A stretch of DNA of 64,000 nt from Actinomycetota bacterium (lineage in GTDB: Bacteria; Actinomycetota; Thermoleophilia; RBG-16-64-13), in NCBI GenBank assembly GCA_018830645.1, contig JAHJSA010000023.1, forward strand, positions 71,482-135,481, in the 5' to 3' direction. Positions 15,415 through 24,382 of this stretch are shown here, piece by piece. Within the stretch, counting starts at the first letter, position 1. The number at the start of each line of letters is the position of its first letter. Under the pieces are notes generated by a model. The model ran no database searches. It saw only the letters and a list, made by a program, of their open reading frames with translations, and had not been told where the DNA came from. The position numbers were made by a program, and so were the translations under genes.

Positions 15415-15433
15415 TGGTGTCAGCGTAACACCA
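15415..15433. promoter_or_regulatory. Inverted repeat in the corrinoid/PucR divergent intergenic region
   Basis: TGGTGT-cagcgta-ACACCA is a perfect 6-bp inverted repeat with a 7-bp spacer. It lies 39 bp upstream of the corrinoid gene start and 123 bp upstream of the PucR start. PucR-type regulators often control divergent neighbours, so this is a candidate operator. No clear -35/-10 pair was identified nearby. Confidence 0.4.
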
Positions 15434-15555
15434 CCTGGACGAGCCATCCATGTGGCAAACCCCAGAAGGGCGGGTGGACGAGGGTCTGCTCTTGTGCCAC
15501 CATACAATGCAGCCGATGGGAAGAACGCGACGGCCCCGAGGGGAGCAGAACACGC

Positions 15556-17247
15556 GTGACCGTGACAGTCCGCCAAGCACTTCAGACGTGGCCCTTGACT
15601 CAGGCGCAACTGCTTGCGGGTGCGCGGGGCCTCGACAACAAGATATCTTGGACGCACATCGTCGAGATCTTCGAAGACCCCTACTTCCCCTCCCCGGGGA
15701 TACTCCTCTGCAGTACCGGCTATGGGTTCAAGGACAACCCGGATCTGCAGGCCAGCGTGATGGCACACGTCGGCGAGGTAGGCATCGCCGCCTTCCTCAT
15801 GAAGACGGGCTACGAGCTCAAGGAGATACCCGACCGCATGCTGGCCGACGCGGAACGGTTCTCGATCCCCTTCCTCAAGCTCCCCCAGAACATCCCGTTC
15901 GTGGACGTGACGAAAGCGGTTGCCGGCCTGCTCCTGGAGAAGGACGCGGAGATTCTGAAGCAGGGGCAAGAGATCCTACGCCGGCTGATGGAGGCCCAAT
16001 TGAGTGGAGGCGGGTTCTCTGCGATAGCCCAGGTCCTCGGCGAATCCCTCTCCTGCTCCGCCTTCATCACCAACCGCAGGGGCGAGATGCTCTCCACCTA
16101 CTTGCACCTCTCGTCCCAGAACTCGGCGTCTCTTCCGCCGGCCGAACCCGGCGATCCTTCGGTCATCATGCACCTGAAACACTATTCACAGAGGATCGGA
16201 GCGGCCGCCGGGCTCGACAGGCTCTTCCGACTGAACAAGATAGTCTCCCTCGATTCAGGGCTGGGCGCGGGTCAGAAGGCGGCGTTCATCGCTCCCATCC
16301 ACTTCGAGCACCGCATGCGCGGTTTCGTCGGCGTGATCCGTGATCAGAAGATGACCGACCTCGCACTCTGGGCGATCGAGGCGGCCGGCCTGGTTGCCGC
16401 CACCGAGTACCGCACCCTGCGAGTGGAGGAGGTAACCGAACAGCGTCTGGTGGGAAACCTGCTCGACACGCTCATCAACCACGACCAACTCTCCGACCCG
16501 CTGGCGTTCCACCGCTTGGCGTCCTGGGGGTACGACGTGAGCATGCCCTGCCGCATCGTGCTCGTGGAGATCGAGTTCGAGGGCGGCACGCCGCGAAAGG
16601 AACGCTCGATCGAGTACCTGCGACCTTTGGTGGAGCTCTATTGCCGGAGTTCCGACTACGAGCCCGTGATACGTTTCCTCGGCCCGACTTCGATAGCACT
16701 GAAGCAGGTGGCGCGTGACGATGAGGCATGCGAGCGCAAGGAACTCGCGGACTTCCACACCCGGCTCACCCGTCACCTCCGCACGGCCAAGGTGTGGGTG
16801 GCGGTGGGTCGGCCGGCCCCGCCCTTGTCGGGGCTTCGAGCGACCCACGCCGAGGCGACGCGTGCGATGACCATCCTCCGCCGAACCCAGTCACACGGCG
16901 GAGCACTCTGCGCTGAAGACCTCGGCATCGACAACGTGCTCCTCGACCTGGCGACCTCCGATAGGGCGCTCGAATATGCCCGCGGCGTCCTCGCCCCTCT
17001 GCTCGAATCGGAGGGCGTTCGCGGGCGTTCGCAGCTTCTCGCGACTCTCCAGGCGTACCTCACCGTGGACGCCGACACGCAGAAGACCGCAGATCGCCTC
17101 TTCGTTCACGCGAACACCGTCAGGTACAGGCTCAAGACCATCGAGGGACTCACCGGCCGCTCGCTGCAGTCGAGCAACGACCGCACCATACTCACCATCG
17201 CTCTGCGTCTGCTCGACCTGAGCGACACCCCGTCGGCGGGCGCCTGA
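15556..17247 (+). CDS. PucR-family transcriptional regulator
   Basis: A 563-residue protein. The N-terminal PucR ligand-sensing domain spans about residues 1-125 (LTQAQLLAGARGLDNKIS, GILLCSTGYGF). A middle sensor-like region follows, and a C-terminal HTH_30 domain carries TADRLFVHANTVRYRLKTIE. Family members activate purine or amine catabolic genes in response to a metabolite. GTG at 15556 follows GAGGGGAG and gives the usual PucR N-terminus; a GTG two codons later is an alternative, and the much longer open frame is non-coding. It is divergent from the corrinoid-mttB operon and convergent with the polyamine-type importer, so it probably regulates one or both. Confidence 0.9.
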   Translation: MTVTVRQALQTWPLTQAQLLAGARGLDNKISWTHIVEIFEDPYFPSPGILLCSTGYGFKDNPDLQASVMAHVGEVGIAAFLMKTGYELKEIPDRMLADAERFSIPFLKLPQNIPFVDVTKAVAGLLLEKDAEILKQGQEILRRLMEAQLSGGGFSAIAQVLGESLSCSAFITNRRGEMLSTYLHLSSQNSASLPPAEPGDPSVIMHLKHYSQRIGAAAGLDRLFRLNKIVSLDSGLGAGQKAAFIAPIHFEHRMRGFVGVIRDQKMTDLALWAIEAAGLVAATEYRTLRVEEVTEQRLVGNLLDTLINHDQLSDPLAFHRLASWGYDVSMPCRIVLVEIEFEGGTPRKERSIEYLRPLVELYCRSSDYEPVIRFLGPTSIALKQVARDDEACERKELADFHTRLTRHLRTAKVWVAVGRPAPPLSGLRATHAEATRAMTILRRTQSHGGALCAEDLGIDNVLLDLATSDRALEYARGVLAPLLESEGVRGRSQLLATLQAYLTVDADTQKTADRLFVHANTVRYRLKTIEGLTGRSLQSSNDRTILTIALRLLDLSDTPSAGA

Positions 17248-17346
17248 GGACACGGCCCGACCGTCGCTCGGCGCATCGTCGCGGATCGGCGATGTGTTCG
17301 CGTCGCGGTGCACCAACATCCAGCGACACCCGGAGTCTCGCTCCCG

Positions 17347-18171
17347 CTACTTCTTGACAGCGTCCGCGGCGGTGAGCTGTAGGAGACCTCGAGTTCCCAC
17401 CAAGCGGAGCCCGATGATCACGGCGATCACCGAGATGCCGATGAACACCGAGGCGATGGCTGCCACCGCGGGGCTCACCTCGTAGCGTAGCGACGTCCAG
17501 ATCACCACGGGCAGGGTCACAGTGCGCGGCGCGGTCAGGAAGAGCGACATCATGAACTCGTTGAACGAGATGACGAACGCGAAGAGCGCGCCGGCGGCGA
17601 CTCCGGGGAGGATGCTCGGAAGCGTCACCAGGAAGAACGTACGCAAAGGCCCCGCCCCAAGAACCCGAGCCGCTTCCTCTGCCGCGGTATCTGTGCCCGC
17701 ATACACAGCTCGTATCGCGAGATAGGCGATGGGAGTGCCCCACAGTGAGTGGGCGATCATGATGCCCGGGAACGTCCCGCTCAGCCCGATCCTGCTCGCG
17801 AACATCAGCAGCCCGACAGCAAGGATGAGCCCGGGCATGAAGAACGGCACCATGACGCCGAAGTTCAATCCCACCGCGCGCCTCCCCTGGGCCTTTGCCA
17901 GACCGAGCGCCGCCGGCGTGGCCAGGAGCAGCGACAGCACGCTAGACCCCGCAGCGATGATCAGGCTGTGTTGGAAGGGTCCCGTCCAGCGCGACGCGGT
18001 GAATATCTCCTCGTACCAGCGGAGTGAGAAGTCGAGGCTCGGTTTCGCCATGTAGGGTGACGAGCCGAACGACAACCAGACCACAATGACGAGGGGTGAC
18101 AACAGGAAGATCACGGTGGCCAGACCCAGCACGCGGTAAGAAAGGGAGGACAGCGACCAACGAGGGCTCAT
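17347..18171 (-). CDS. ABC transporter permease (PotC-like)
   Basis: A 274-residue inner-membrane protein with six predicted hydrophobic segments. The permease EAA-type loop reads EEAARVLGAGPLRTFFLVTLPSILPG when joined across (EEAARVLGAGPL then TLPSILPG). It is the last gene of a four-gene importer operon in the order binding protein, ATPase, PotB-like, PotC-like. Start ATG overlaps the previous stop by four bases (ATGA). Ends in TAG. PotABCD-like systems near MttB-family genes commonly serve uptake of betaines or related amines; the ligand here is inferred only from this context. Confidence 0.9.
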   Translation of the reverse strand: MSPRWSLSSLSYRVLGLATVIFLLSPLVIVVWLSFGSSPYMAKPSLDFSLRWYEEIFTASRWTGPFQHSLIIAAGSSVLSLLLATPAALGLAKAQGRRAVGLNFGVMVPFFMPGLILAVGLLMFASRIGLSGTFPGIMIAHSLWGTPIAYLAIRAVYAGTDTAAEEAARVLGAGPLRTFFLVTLPSILPGVAAGALFAFVISFNEFMMSLFLTAPRTVTLPVVIWTSLRYEVSPAVAAIASVFIGISVIAVIIGLRLVGTRGLLQLTAADAVKK

Positions 18172-19073
18172 GCCGCGCTCCTCCTGGCTGTGACCCGCGC
18201 CGCTGTCTGCGCCACCACCAGGATCAAGACGATGAGGCTGAAGAGCGTGACGGCCAGCCCGGCGCCTCTCGGCCAGTTGAAGGCGGTGAGGAACTGGCTC
18301 GACACCTCCTGGGAGACGAACTTGCCCGCCGAACCGCCCAGTAGCTGAGGCGATGCGTACTCTCCCATCGACCAGACGAAGATCACCGTCGCGGCAGAGG
18401 CGATGCCGGGCGTCGACAGCGGTAGGGTCACGTGGAGAAAAGCCTTCAACCGAGAGGCCCCCATGTCTCGAGCACTCTCGACCAGGCTACGGTCGATTCC
18501 CGCAAGAACGGCCGCGATGATGAGGATCGCGTAGGGAAGGGTGATCTGGACGATGCCGACCACAATCCCGAAGGTGTTGTACACCACCCTAAGAGGCGCG
18601 TCGATCAATCCCAACCTCATGAGTCCGTCGTTGAGCGCGCCCCCAGGGCTGAGGATTATCAACCACCCGTAGATCAGTACCAGGATGTTCGTCCAGAGCG
18701 GAACGATGACCGCGAACAAGAGGATCACCTTCAAACGAGGCCCACTCCGGTTGATCCAGTAGGCGATCGGATAGGCGAGCGCCAGGCCCAGCACCGTCAC
18801 CAGAAGGCTCACCCCGAGCGTGTAGCTGAAGATCCTCAGATAGAAGCTGTCGGTGAGCAAAGTCACGTAGCTGTCGAGCGTCCAGGTGCCTTCGCGGTAT
18901 GCGCTACCGGATTCGTGCACCGAGAGGCTGATCCGCCCCATGAACAGGATCGGGATGACGAAGAAGACGGCGGTCAACACCACCGCGGGCACAGCGAGCC
19001 ACACCCTGTCCAGCCGCGCCCAGGACGCACGGGAGACCCCGCCGCTGGTCTCGGTAGTCGCAGCTTCGACCAT
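18168..19073 (-). CDS. ABC transporter permease (PotB-like)
   Basis: A 301-residue membrane protein with an N-terminal cytoplasmic stretch, a first helix (VWLAVPAVVLTAVFFVIPIL) and further helices. The EAA loop is ESARDMGASRLKAFLHVTLP. ATG at 19073 shares its A with the TGA of the ATPase gene, and its own stop overlaps the PotC-like start. It pairs with the PotC-like subunit to form the transmembrane channel of the importer. Confidence 0.9.
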   Translation of the reverse strand: MVEAATTETSGGVSRASWARLDRVWLAVPAVVLTAVFFVIPILFMGRISLSVHESGSAYREGTWTLDSYVTLLTDSFYLRIFSYTLGVSLLVTVLGLALAYPIAYWINRSGPRLKVILLFAVIVPLWTNILVLIYGWLIILSPGGALNDGLMRLGLIDAPLRVVYNTFGIVVGIVQITLPYAILIIAAVLAGIDRSLVESARDMGASRLKAFLHVTLPLSTPGIASAATVIFVWSMGEYASPQLLGGSAGKFVSQEVSSQFLTAFNWPRGAGLAVTLFSLIVLILVVAQTAARVTARRSAA

Positions 19074-20218
19074 CAGCCTCTCTCCACCACGATCACATCG
19101 CGGGCGTCGAACGCGGCGAACACCCGGTCGCCTCGTTCGAACACCGCCTCACGCCTGGGCAGGCTCACCAGCAGATCACCGCCACCGGGCAGGGTCACCA
19201 CGTACTCATACGATTCACCCTTGTACGCCCACAGCTTGACCACGCCTTCGATCACGTTGTCTTTCGCAGGCCGTTCGGCGTGGAGCGTGATGGCCCGCGG
19301 TCGTACCATGACGGCGCACTGCCGGCCCACGTGGGCCACGTGGCCCACGTGGCCGGCGTGGACCCCCACGAGGTCGAGCCCGGCATCCGTGCGGATCGTG
19401 CACGCCTCGTCGCCGGCGGCGACGACGGACCCATCCAGTCGGTTGGACTCCCCGATGAAGCCGGCCACGAACGCCGACGCGGGCCTGTCGTATACCTCGC
19501 TGGGTTCGGCATTCTGCGCGATGAGCCCCTCATCCATGACAATGATGCGGTCGGACATGGTGAGAGCCTCCTCCTGATCGTGGGTCACGAACAGAGAGGT
19601 GATCCCCAGTTCCACCTGGAGCTCCTTCAATTCCAGCTGCAGCTGCTGGCGCAGGCGCCTGTCGAGGTTGGTGAGCGCCTCATCGAGAAGCAGTATTGCG
19701 GGCTCCACTATGATGGCGCGCGCCACGGCGACCCGCTGCCGCTGCCCTCCGGAGAGCTGTGAAGGCTTCCGTTTTTCGTAGCCTTCAAGCCTCACTCGTC
19801 GCATCGCCATCGCTACGCGGTCGTCGATCTCAGCCTTGGCTACGCCCCGCATCTTGAGGCCGAAGGCCACGTTGTCATGCACGTTCATGTGCGGAAAGAG
19901 CGCGTAGCTCTGAAAGACCATGGCAGTGTTCCGCTTCTCGGGCGGGAGGTGGGTGACGTCCCTGCCGCGGATGAAGATGCGGCCGGCCGTGACCTCCTCA
20001 AGCCCAGCCACCATCCGGAGAGTCGTGGTCTTGCCGCAGCCACTAGGACCGAGGATCGACACGAACTCGCCGGAATCCACCGTGAAGTCGATGGAGTCCA
20101 CGGCCACGACCGACCCGAAGTGCTTGCACAAGCCCTGCACCTCGAGGTCGGGGGTGGTGGCGCCCCCACCCGGGGGCGCCACGCGATCCTTCATCGATTC
20201 GGCCGATGCATCCTTCAC
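19073..20218 (-). CDS. ABC transporter ATPase (PotA-like)
   Basis: A 381-residue ATPase: Walker A GPSGCGKTT, Q-loop VFQSYALFPHM, signature LSGGQRQR, Walker B AILLLDEALTNLD, and a C-terminal TOBE-type regulatory domain from about residue 270. Walker B is followed by EALTNLD where EPLSNLD is usual, a mild departure. GTG at 20218 overlaps the TGA of the binding-protein gene by four bases and has AAGGAG upstream; the ATG at 20194 is an alternative. Residues near 300 contain a small repeat (HAGHVGHVAHVG) reflecting a repeated DNA motif at about 19325-19360. Confidence 0.9.
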   Translation of the reverse strand: MKDASAESMKDRVAPPGGGATTPDLEVQGLCKHFGSVVAVDSIDFTVDSGEFVSILGPSGCGKTTTLRMVAGLEEVTAGRIFIRGRDVTHLPPEKRNTAMVFQSYALFPHMNVHDNVAFGLKMRGVAKAEIDDRVAMAMRRVRLEGYEKRKPSQLSGGQRQRVAVARAIIVEPAILLLDEALTNLDRRLRQQLQLELKELQVELGITSLFVTHDQEEALTMSDRIIVMDEGLIAQNAEPSEVYDRPASAFVAGFIGESNRLDGSVVAAGDEACTIRTDAGLDLVGVHAGHVGHVAHVGRQCAVMVRPRAITLHAERPAKDNVIEGVVKLWAYKGESYEYVVTLPGGGDLLVSLPRREAVFERGDRVFAAFDARDVIVVERG

Positions 20219-21390
20219 TGTCCGAGGATCTCCTTTTTCCAACGACTGTCCCACGCGTCCCAGTCCTGATAGAAGATGTCCCAGTCGTAATCGTGGAACT
20301 GCTCCCAATCCTCGTTGGTGATAGGAGGACGGTCGTAGGGAACGCCGTCGGGTAGCGTCACGTTCCTGTTGGCGACACCCATCCACTGCCGTGCGCACCA
20401 CTCCTGCTGACGCTCGGCCGAGATGATGTAGTTGATGAAGGCCTCTGCCAGATCCTGATGCTTGGTGCCGCGCACCACGAAGTAGTAGTCGATGTAGCCC
20501 ACTCGCCCGTCCTCGGGGATCGTGGTTGTGAGGTTGAGACGCTCGCCCACGTCGCCCATCGCCGACTGGGTGGCGTAGTAGTAGCCCGCCGCGAGATCGC
20601 CCCGCTCGAGCAGGCCGAAGAACTCGCCGCCCGATTCGTACCACTTCAGCATACTCGGAGCGAGCTCCTTGGTCTTGGCGAACACCTGGTCGGTGAGAGC
20701 AGGGTCGGTGAGGGCTTCACGTGGATCCAGACCGAGGGCGAAGATGGCCGGGTAGATGCTGTAGTAGAACCCCTTGTCGAAGGAGATCTTGCCCTTGAGC
20801 TCGGGCTTGTCCCAGAAGTCCGCCCACTTGGTGAGGGTGGTGCCTTCAGCCGTCACTATGCCGGCGTAGGCGCCGTCGAACGGCACTCCGAAGCCATCCA
20901 CGGCCGGCTTCTGCGCCATGAGGGCCGGGAAGATCTCTTCCATGTTGGGGATGTTCTCGGTGCGGATGGGCAGGAAGAGATTGTCCTCGATCACAGCATA
21001 GTAGACGGAACCATCCCCGATGGTCACGTCGAACGGCGGATCGTCGGCCGGGGCGGCCTTGATCTTGCTCGGGATCTCAGTCCAGACTCCCTGCACCTCG
21101 ACCTCGGCCCCGGTGATCTCCATGAACGGCTTGGCGAACACCTCGATGAACATCTCGGTGTAGGGGCCGCTCCAGGCGGTGGCGATCAGCTTCTCGCCTT
21201 TGAACTTGTCGCGGATGTCGGCGTACGGATCTGCTTCGGTGGTTTCGGTCGTGACCGGTGCGGCCGTGGTCTCGGTGGCCGGCGGTGCTGTGGTAGTAGT
21301 GGTGGTGTCCCCGCAGCCTGCGACAGCCAGGAGCAGGGTAGCGGCGATAACGACAGCGAGCAAGACGCTCACTTCCCTACGAACGGACAT
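20215..21390 (-). CDS. ABC transporter substrate-binding lipoprotein (PotD-like)
   Basis: A 391-residue extracytoplasmic solute-binding protein. The signal peptide ends in the lipobox AVAGC with Cys26, followed by a Thr-rich linker to about residue 52, as in many actinobacterial lipoproteins. The mature part (FKGEKLIATAWSGPY, YYYATQSAMGDVGERL) resembles the family-1 spermidine/putrescine-type binding proteins. ATG at 21390 has AGGGGG upstream. First gene of the importer operon. The ligand is unknown; a methylated or quaternary amine would fit the neighbourhood. Confidence 0.9.
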   Translation of the reverse strand: MSVRREVSVLLAVVIAATLLLAVAGCGDTTTTTTAPPATETTAAPVTTETTEADPYADIRDKFKGEKLIATAWSGPYTEMFIEVFAKPFMEITGAEVEVQGVWTEIPSKIKAAPADDPPFDVTIGDGSVYYAVIEDNLFLPIRTENIPNMEEIFPALMAQKPAVDGFGVPFDGAYAGIVTAEGTTLTKWADFWDKPELKGKISFDKGFYYSIYPAIFALGLDPREALTDPALTDQVFAKTKELAPSMLKWYESGGEFFGLLERGDLAAGYYYATQSAMGDVGERLNLTTTIPEDGRVGYIDYYFVVRGTKHQDLAEAFINYIISAERQQEWCARQWMGVANRNVTLPDGVPYDRPPITNEDWEQFHDYDWDIFYQDWDAWDSRWKKEILGQ

Positions 21391-21451
21391 CTCAATACCC
21401 CCTGGTGAGAAAGTCGAGCGGTCCGAAGCCCCCCGGAACACTCTGGATACT

Positions 21452-21462
21452 ACAACGGTTGT
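21452..21462. promoter_or_regulatory. Palindrome ACAACGGTTGT upstream of the importer operon
   Basis: A perfect 5-bp inverted repeat around one central base, 62 bp upstream of the binding-protein start. On the minus strand it is followed directly by TAGTAT, a plausible -10 element of the form TAnnnT. A candidate operator overlapping the promoter; no repeat copy was found to support it. Confidence 0.35.
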
Positions 21463-21531
21463 GCAGTCGCGAATGGATGTGACTCAGGCCAAATGGGACC
21501 TCCTGGTTCCCGGTAGCTGACGCTGTGCGGT

Positions 21532-22410
21532 TCACTCCGACCACGTGCGGACCGCGTTGACGACGATCTGGATATAGCGGGCGAATGCTTCCTCTGTCGC
21601 CCAGGCAAGATGATCGGTGACTACCAGATGACCTGAGGAGCGAAGACGCACCACATCAGGGCGATCGAGCCACGTGGGTTCGGTCTCCCACGGACCGACG
21701 TCGAGGGCCGCGCGGGCAACGTGCCCGTCCGCGATCGCCTCGAGCAGAGCATCGTGATCTACGAGAGAGGCCCGCGCGGTGTTCACGAGAAAGGACCCGG
21801 GCGACAGCGAGCGAAGCTCCTCACGGCCCAACACCTGACCCGCCTCGCCGGGGAGATGTAGGCTGATCACTGAGGACTCCGCCAGGAGCTCGGACAGCCC
21901 CACCTGCTCGTAGCCTTCCACCGGTCGCTGGTCGTACACGAGCACTCGGCAGCCCATACCACGAAGCCCCGCGGCCACGCCCAGGCCTATCCGGCCCCCA
22001 CCCAACACGCCGACGGTGCGGCCGGCGATCTCGTCCCCGAGGCCGCCGGCAAGACCGTCTGCGATCTGACGGCCTCGGGCAAGGTGGAAGATGAGGGTCA
22101 GTGCAAACTCAGTGACGGCCACCGTGCAGTAGCCGGCGACGGTCTCAACGGCTATCCCCCGGGCCTCGCACTCGGCAAGATCCACGTGGTCGAGACCGGT
22201 GGTGCGCGACAGCACAGCGCGAAGATCGGGGAGCTGATCGAGTTCGACTGGTCCCACTGAAGACCCCAGCTCCACGATAGCCAGCGTACAGTCCCTATGG
22301 CGGTGCGCCGCCTCGGCGAGAGTCTCGCTCTCCAAGCGGATGCGGGCCCGCACGTCGGCGGGCAGCGCATCGACCTCAGCCGGTGCGGCTTCGAACATGA
22401 CGATACTCAA
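21532..22410 (-). CDS. D-isomer 2-hydroxyacid dehydrogenase (NAD-dependent)
   Basis: A 292-residue protein with Rossmann motif GVLGGGRIGLGVA, catalytic Arg in NTARASLVD, Glu in WETEP and His in TDHLAWAT, so the active site appears complete. Shorter than the usual 310-330 residues, mostly at the N-terminus. Start is TTG at 22410 with GGAGG upstream, aligned with the paralogue at 12536-13270. It is 51 bp downstream of the ThDP enzyme gene and in the same frame as it. Substrate unknown; it could reduce a 2-oxo acid or act on an aldehyde-derived hydroxy acid produced in the cluster. Confidence 0.85.
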   Translation of the reverse strand: MSIVMFEAAPAEVDALPADVRARIRLESETLAEAAHRHRDCTLAIVELGSSVGPVELDQLPDLRAVLSRTTGLDHVDLAECEARGIAVETVAGYCTVAVTEFALTLIFHLARGRQIADGLAGGLGDEIAGRTVGVLGGGRIGLGVAAGLRGMGCRVLVYDQRPVEGYEQVGLSELLAESSVISLHLPGEAGQVLGREELRSLSPGSFLVNTARASLVDHDALLEAIADGHVARAALDVGPWETEPTWLDRPDVVRLRSSGHLVVTDHLAWATEEAFARYIQIVVNAVRTWSE

Positions 22411-22461
22411 GCCCGGCCTCCTTCCGGCGCTCGATCGAGCTTGTCGGTGGTCACCAGACGA

Positions 22462-24210
22462 CTACTCATAGTCAAGAACCGCGCGGTCGACGGGGATGTC
22501 GATGAGATACGGCCCGGGCCACGCAGCACGGGCGAGCTGTGCGATCTGAACGACACCGTCGGCCCGAGCGGCCTTCACACCGTACGCCTGGCCCAGAGCC
22601 ACGAGGTCTGCTTCCGGGTCTTCGATGTCGAGCCCGACCGCGGCGGCGTCATCTCCGCGGCGCGAACGTTCGACCCACTTCAAGATGCCGTAGCCGTCGT
22701 TCCGAAGCACCGCGAACACCACCGGCAGGTCGAGGTGCGCGGCGGTCCAGAGCGCGGGAGCCGCGTACTGTAGAGTGCCGTCGCCGAGGATGGCCAGCAC
22801 AGGCCGCGATGGACGGGCCCGTGCGACACCGACGGCGAAGGCTACTCCCCAACCGAGCCCTCCCCCCTTGCACGAGTAGTACTCGGCCACACCGGTGCGC
22901 TCGAGGATCTCGCGCACGTAGCCCTCTCCCGTGACCGAGTCGTCCACGACGGCTGCGTCGGAGGGCAGCGCGGCCAACAGGGCGGCGAGGGCGGCGGGGA
23001 TGGTGGGCCGCCGCCCCTCCACGTCGATGGCGACCGACGCTTCCCAGGGGGACCCTGCCGCGGCAGCCGTCTGCGCCGCGTCGGCGAGAGGCGCGCCGGA
23101 CTCCGCCGCGATCTCCGCCGCGATCTCCGCCGCGATCTCCGCCGCGGTCTCCGCCGCGGTCCCAAGCCCAGAGGTTTCCTTCGTCACTTGATCGACCCCA
23201 AGAGCGTCCAGAAGCCCGCGGATGAAGGCGGCCGGCGAGGCCGGCACCTGCACGGTGTGGCAGGGGAAGGGGTGGAACGAGCGAGTGTCGGCAACGACGA
23301 GCGTCTGCTCGGGCGAGAGAGCCGCAACGTCTTCGTGGAGCCAGCGCGTGAACGGCCTCGCCCCGATCACGAGCACCACATCGTGGTCGGCGAGCGCCGC
23401 TCTCACCCCGGAGGGCGAGAGCGGAAGGTATCCGCGCCACGCCGGATCCGTGAACGGCAGGACCATCCGAGCCGCCGCCGGCTCCGCGTACAACGGTGCG
23501 TCGATGGCCGCGCACAACGCCGACAACATGTCCTCCGCCCCATCCATGCCCGCTTGGTCGCCGGCAACGACGGCCGGAGCGGTCGCCTGCCGAAGCAGGT
23601 CGAGCACCAGGGTGATGGTCGCCGCCTGCGCCGGCACGTCCACCACGAACTCAGCCGGCGGAGTGACCGTCACCGGCCCCGCGCCGAACACGTCCATAGG
23701 CACGGCAAGGAAGGTGGGCCCTGTTGGAAAGGTGCGAGCGAGATCCCAGGATCGAGCGAACTCGGCGGGCACATCCTCGGGGCGTGCCACCTGCACCGCC
23801 GACTTACAGTATTGATCAGCCAGAGCCACGAGGTCAGCCGATAGGATCGGATCTTGCGACAGGTGACGAGAGTCCTGCTGGCCCGCGACCACCACCAAGG
23901 GGGTCCCGCCGCGCTGGGCGTTCCCCAGTGCACACAGAGCGTTGGAGAGACCGGGGCCCGCGTGAACGGTCACCACGGCGGGGCGGCGAGTCACAGCGGC
24001 ATAGCCGTCTGCCATGCCGACAGCGGCGGGTTCGGTGAGACCCAGGATGAACTCGGGCGACCCGCGATCGGCCAAGGCCTCGATGAGAGCGATCTCCGAC
24101 GACCCGGGGTTCCCGAAGATCACATCCGCGCCACGAGCCTCCATGCAGACCAACAAGGCCTCGGCCGCCGAAGCGCACGATACTGAACTCGATCCGATGC
24201 GAGCGGACAT
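22462..24210 (-). CDS. Thiamine diphosphate-dependent enzyme (acetolactate synthase / benzoylformate decarboxylase-like)
   Basis: A 582-residue ThDP enzyme. The N-terminal Pyr domain has the catalytic Glu60 (LGLTEPAAVGMADGYA). The C-terminal PP domain has the metal/ThDP motif GDGTLQYAAPALW ending in LRNDGYG. Residues about 350-370 form an Ala-Glu-Ile-Ala repeat coded by 12-bp tandem repeats, a linker expansion. Most like the benzoylformate decarboxylase branch, which decarboxylates 2-oxo acids; the exact reaction is not readable. ATG at 24210 has GAGGGGG upstream. Ends in TAG, after which the frame stays open into the dehydrogenase. Confidence 0.85.
   Translation of the reverse strand: MSARIGSSSVSCASAAEALLVCMEARGADVIFGNPGSSEIALIEALADRGSPEFILGLTEPAAVGMADGYAAVTRRPAVVTVHAGPGLSNALCALGNAQRGGTPLVVVAGQQDSRHLSQDPILSADLVALADQYCKSAVQVARPEDVPAEFARSWDLARTFPTGPTFLAVPMDVFGAGPVTVTPPAEFVVDVPAQAATITLVLDLLRQATAPAVVAGDQAGMDGAEDMLSALCAAIDAPLYAEPAAARMVLPFTDPAWRGYLPLSPSGVRAALADHDVVLVIGARPFTRWLHEDVAALSPEQTLVVADTRSFHPFPCHTVQVPASPAAFIRGLLDALGVDQVTKETSGLGTAAETAAEIAAEIAAEIAAESGAPLADAAQTAAAAGSPWEASVAIDVEGRRPTIPAALAALLAALPSDAAVVDDSVTGEGYVREILERTGVAEYYSCKGGGLGWGVAFAVGVARARPSRPVLAILGDGTLQYAAPALWTAAHLDLPVVFAVLRNDGYGILKWVERSRRGDDAAAVGLDIEDPEADLVALGQAYGVKAARADGVVQIAQLARAAWPGPYLIDIPVDRAVLDYE
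23101..23160. repeat. Five tandem 12-bp units inside the ThDP-enzyme gene
   Basis: Three copies of ctccgccgcgat followed by two of ctccgccgcggt. On the coding strand they give an Ala/Glu/Ile-rich linker between domains. Length is a multiple of three, so the frame is kept. Confidence 0.95.
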
Positions 24211-24382
24211 CTCAGACCCCCTCTTCTACCAAGGCGTAAGCGATTCGAAGCCCCATTCCGGAACGCTCATGACCACCTTAGCAGCAGCGAAGCCGCGAAG
24301 GGATGTGGCCAGGCACAGAAACACCGTGCGGCATCGACGGCTGAACTGTGGTCTGGGACAGCGAAACCAGTCGGGCTGTTCT

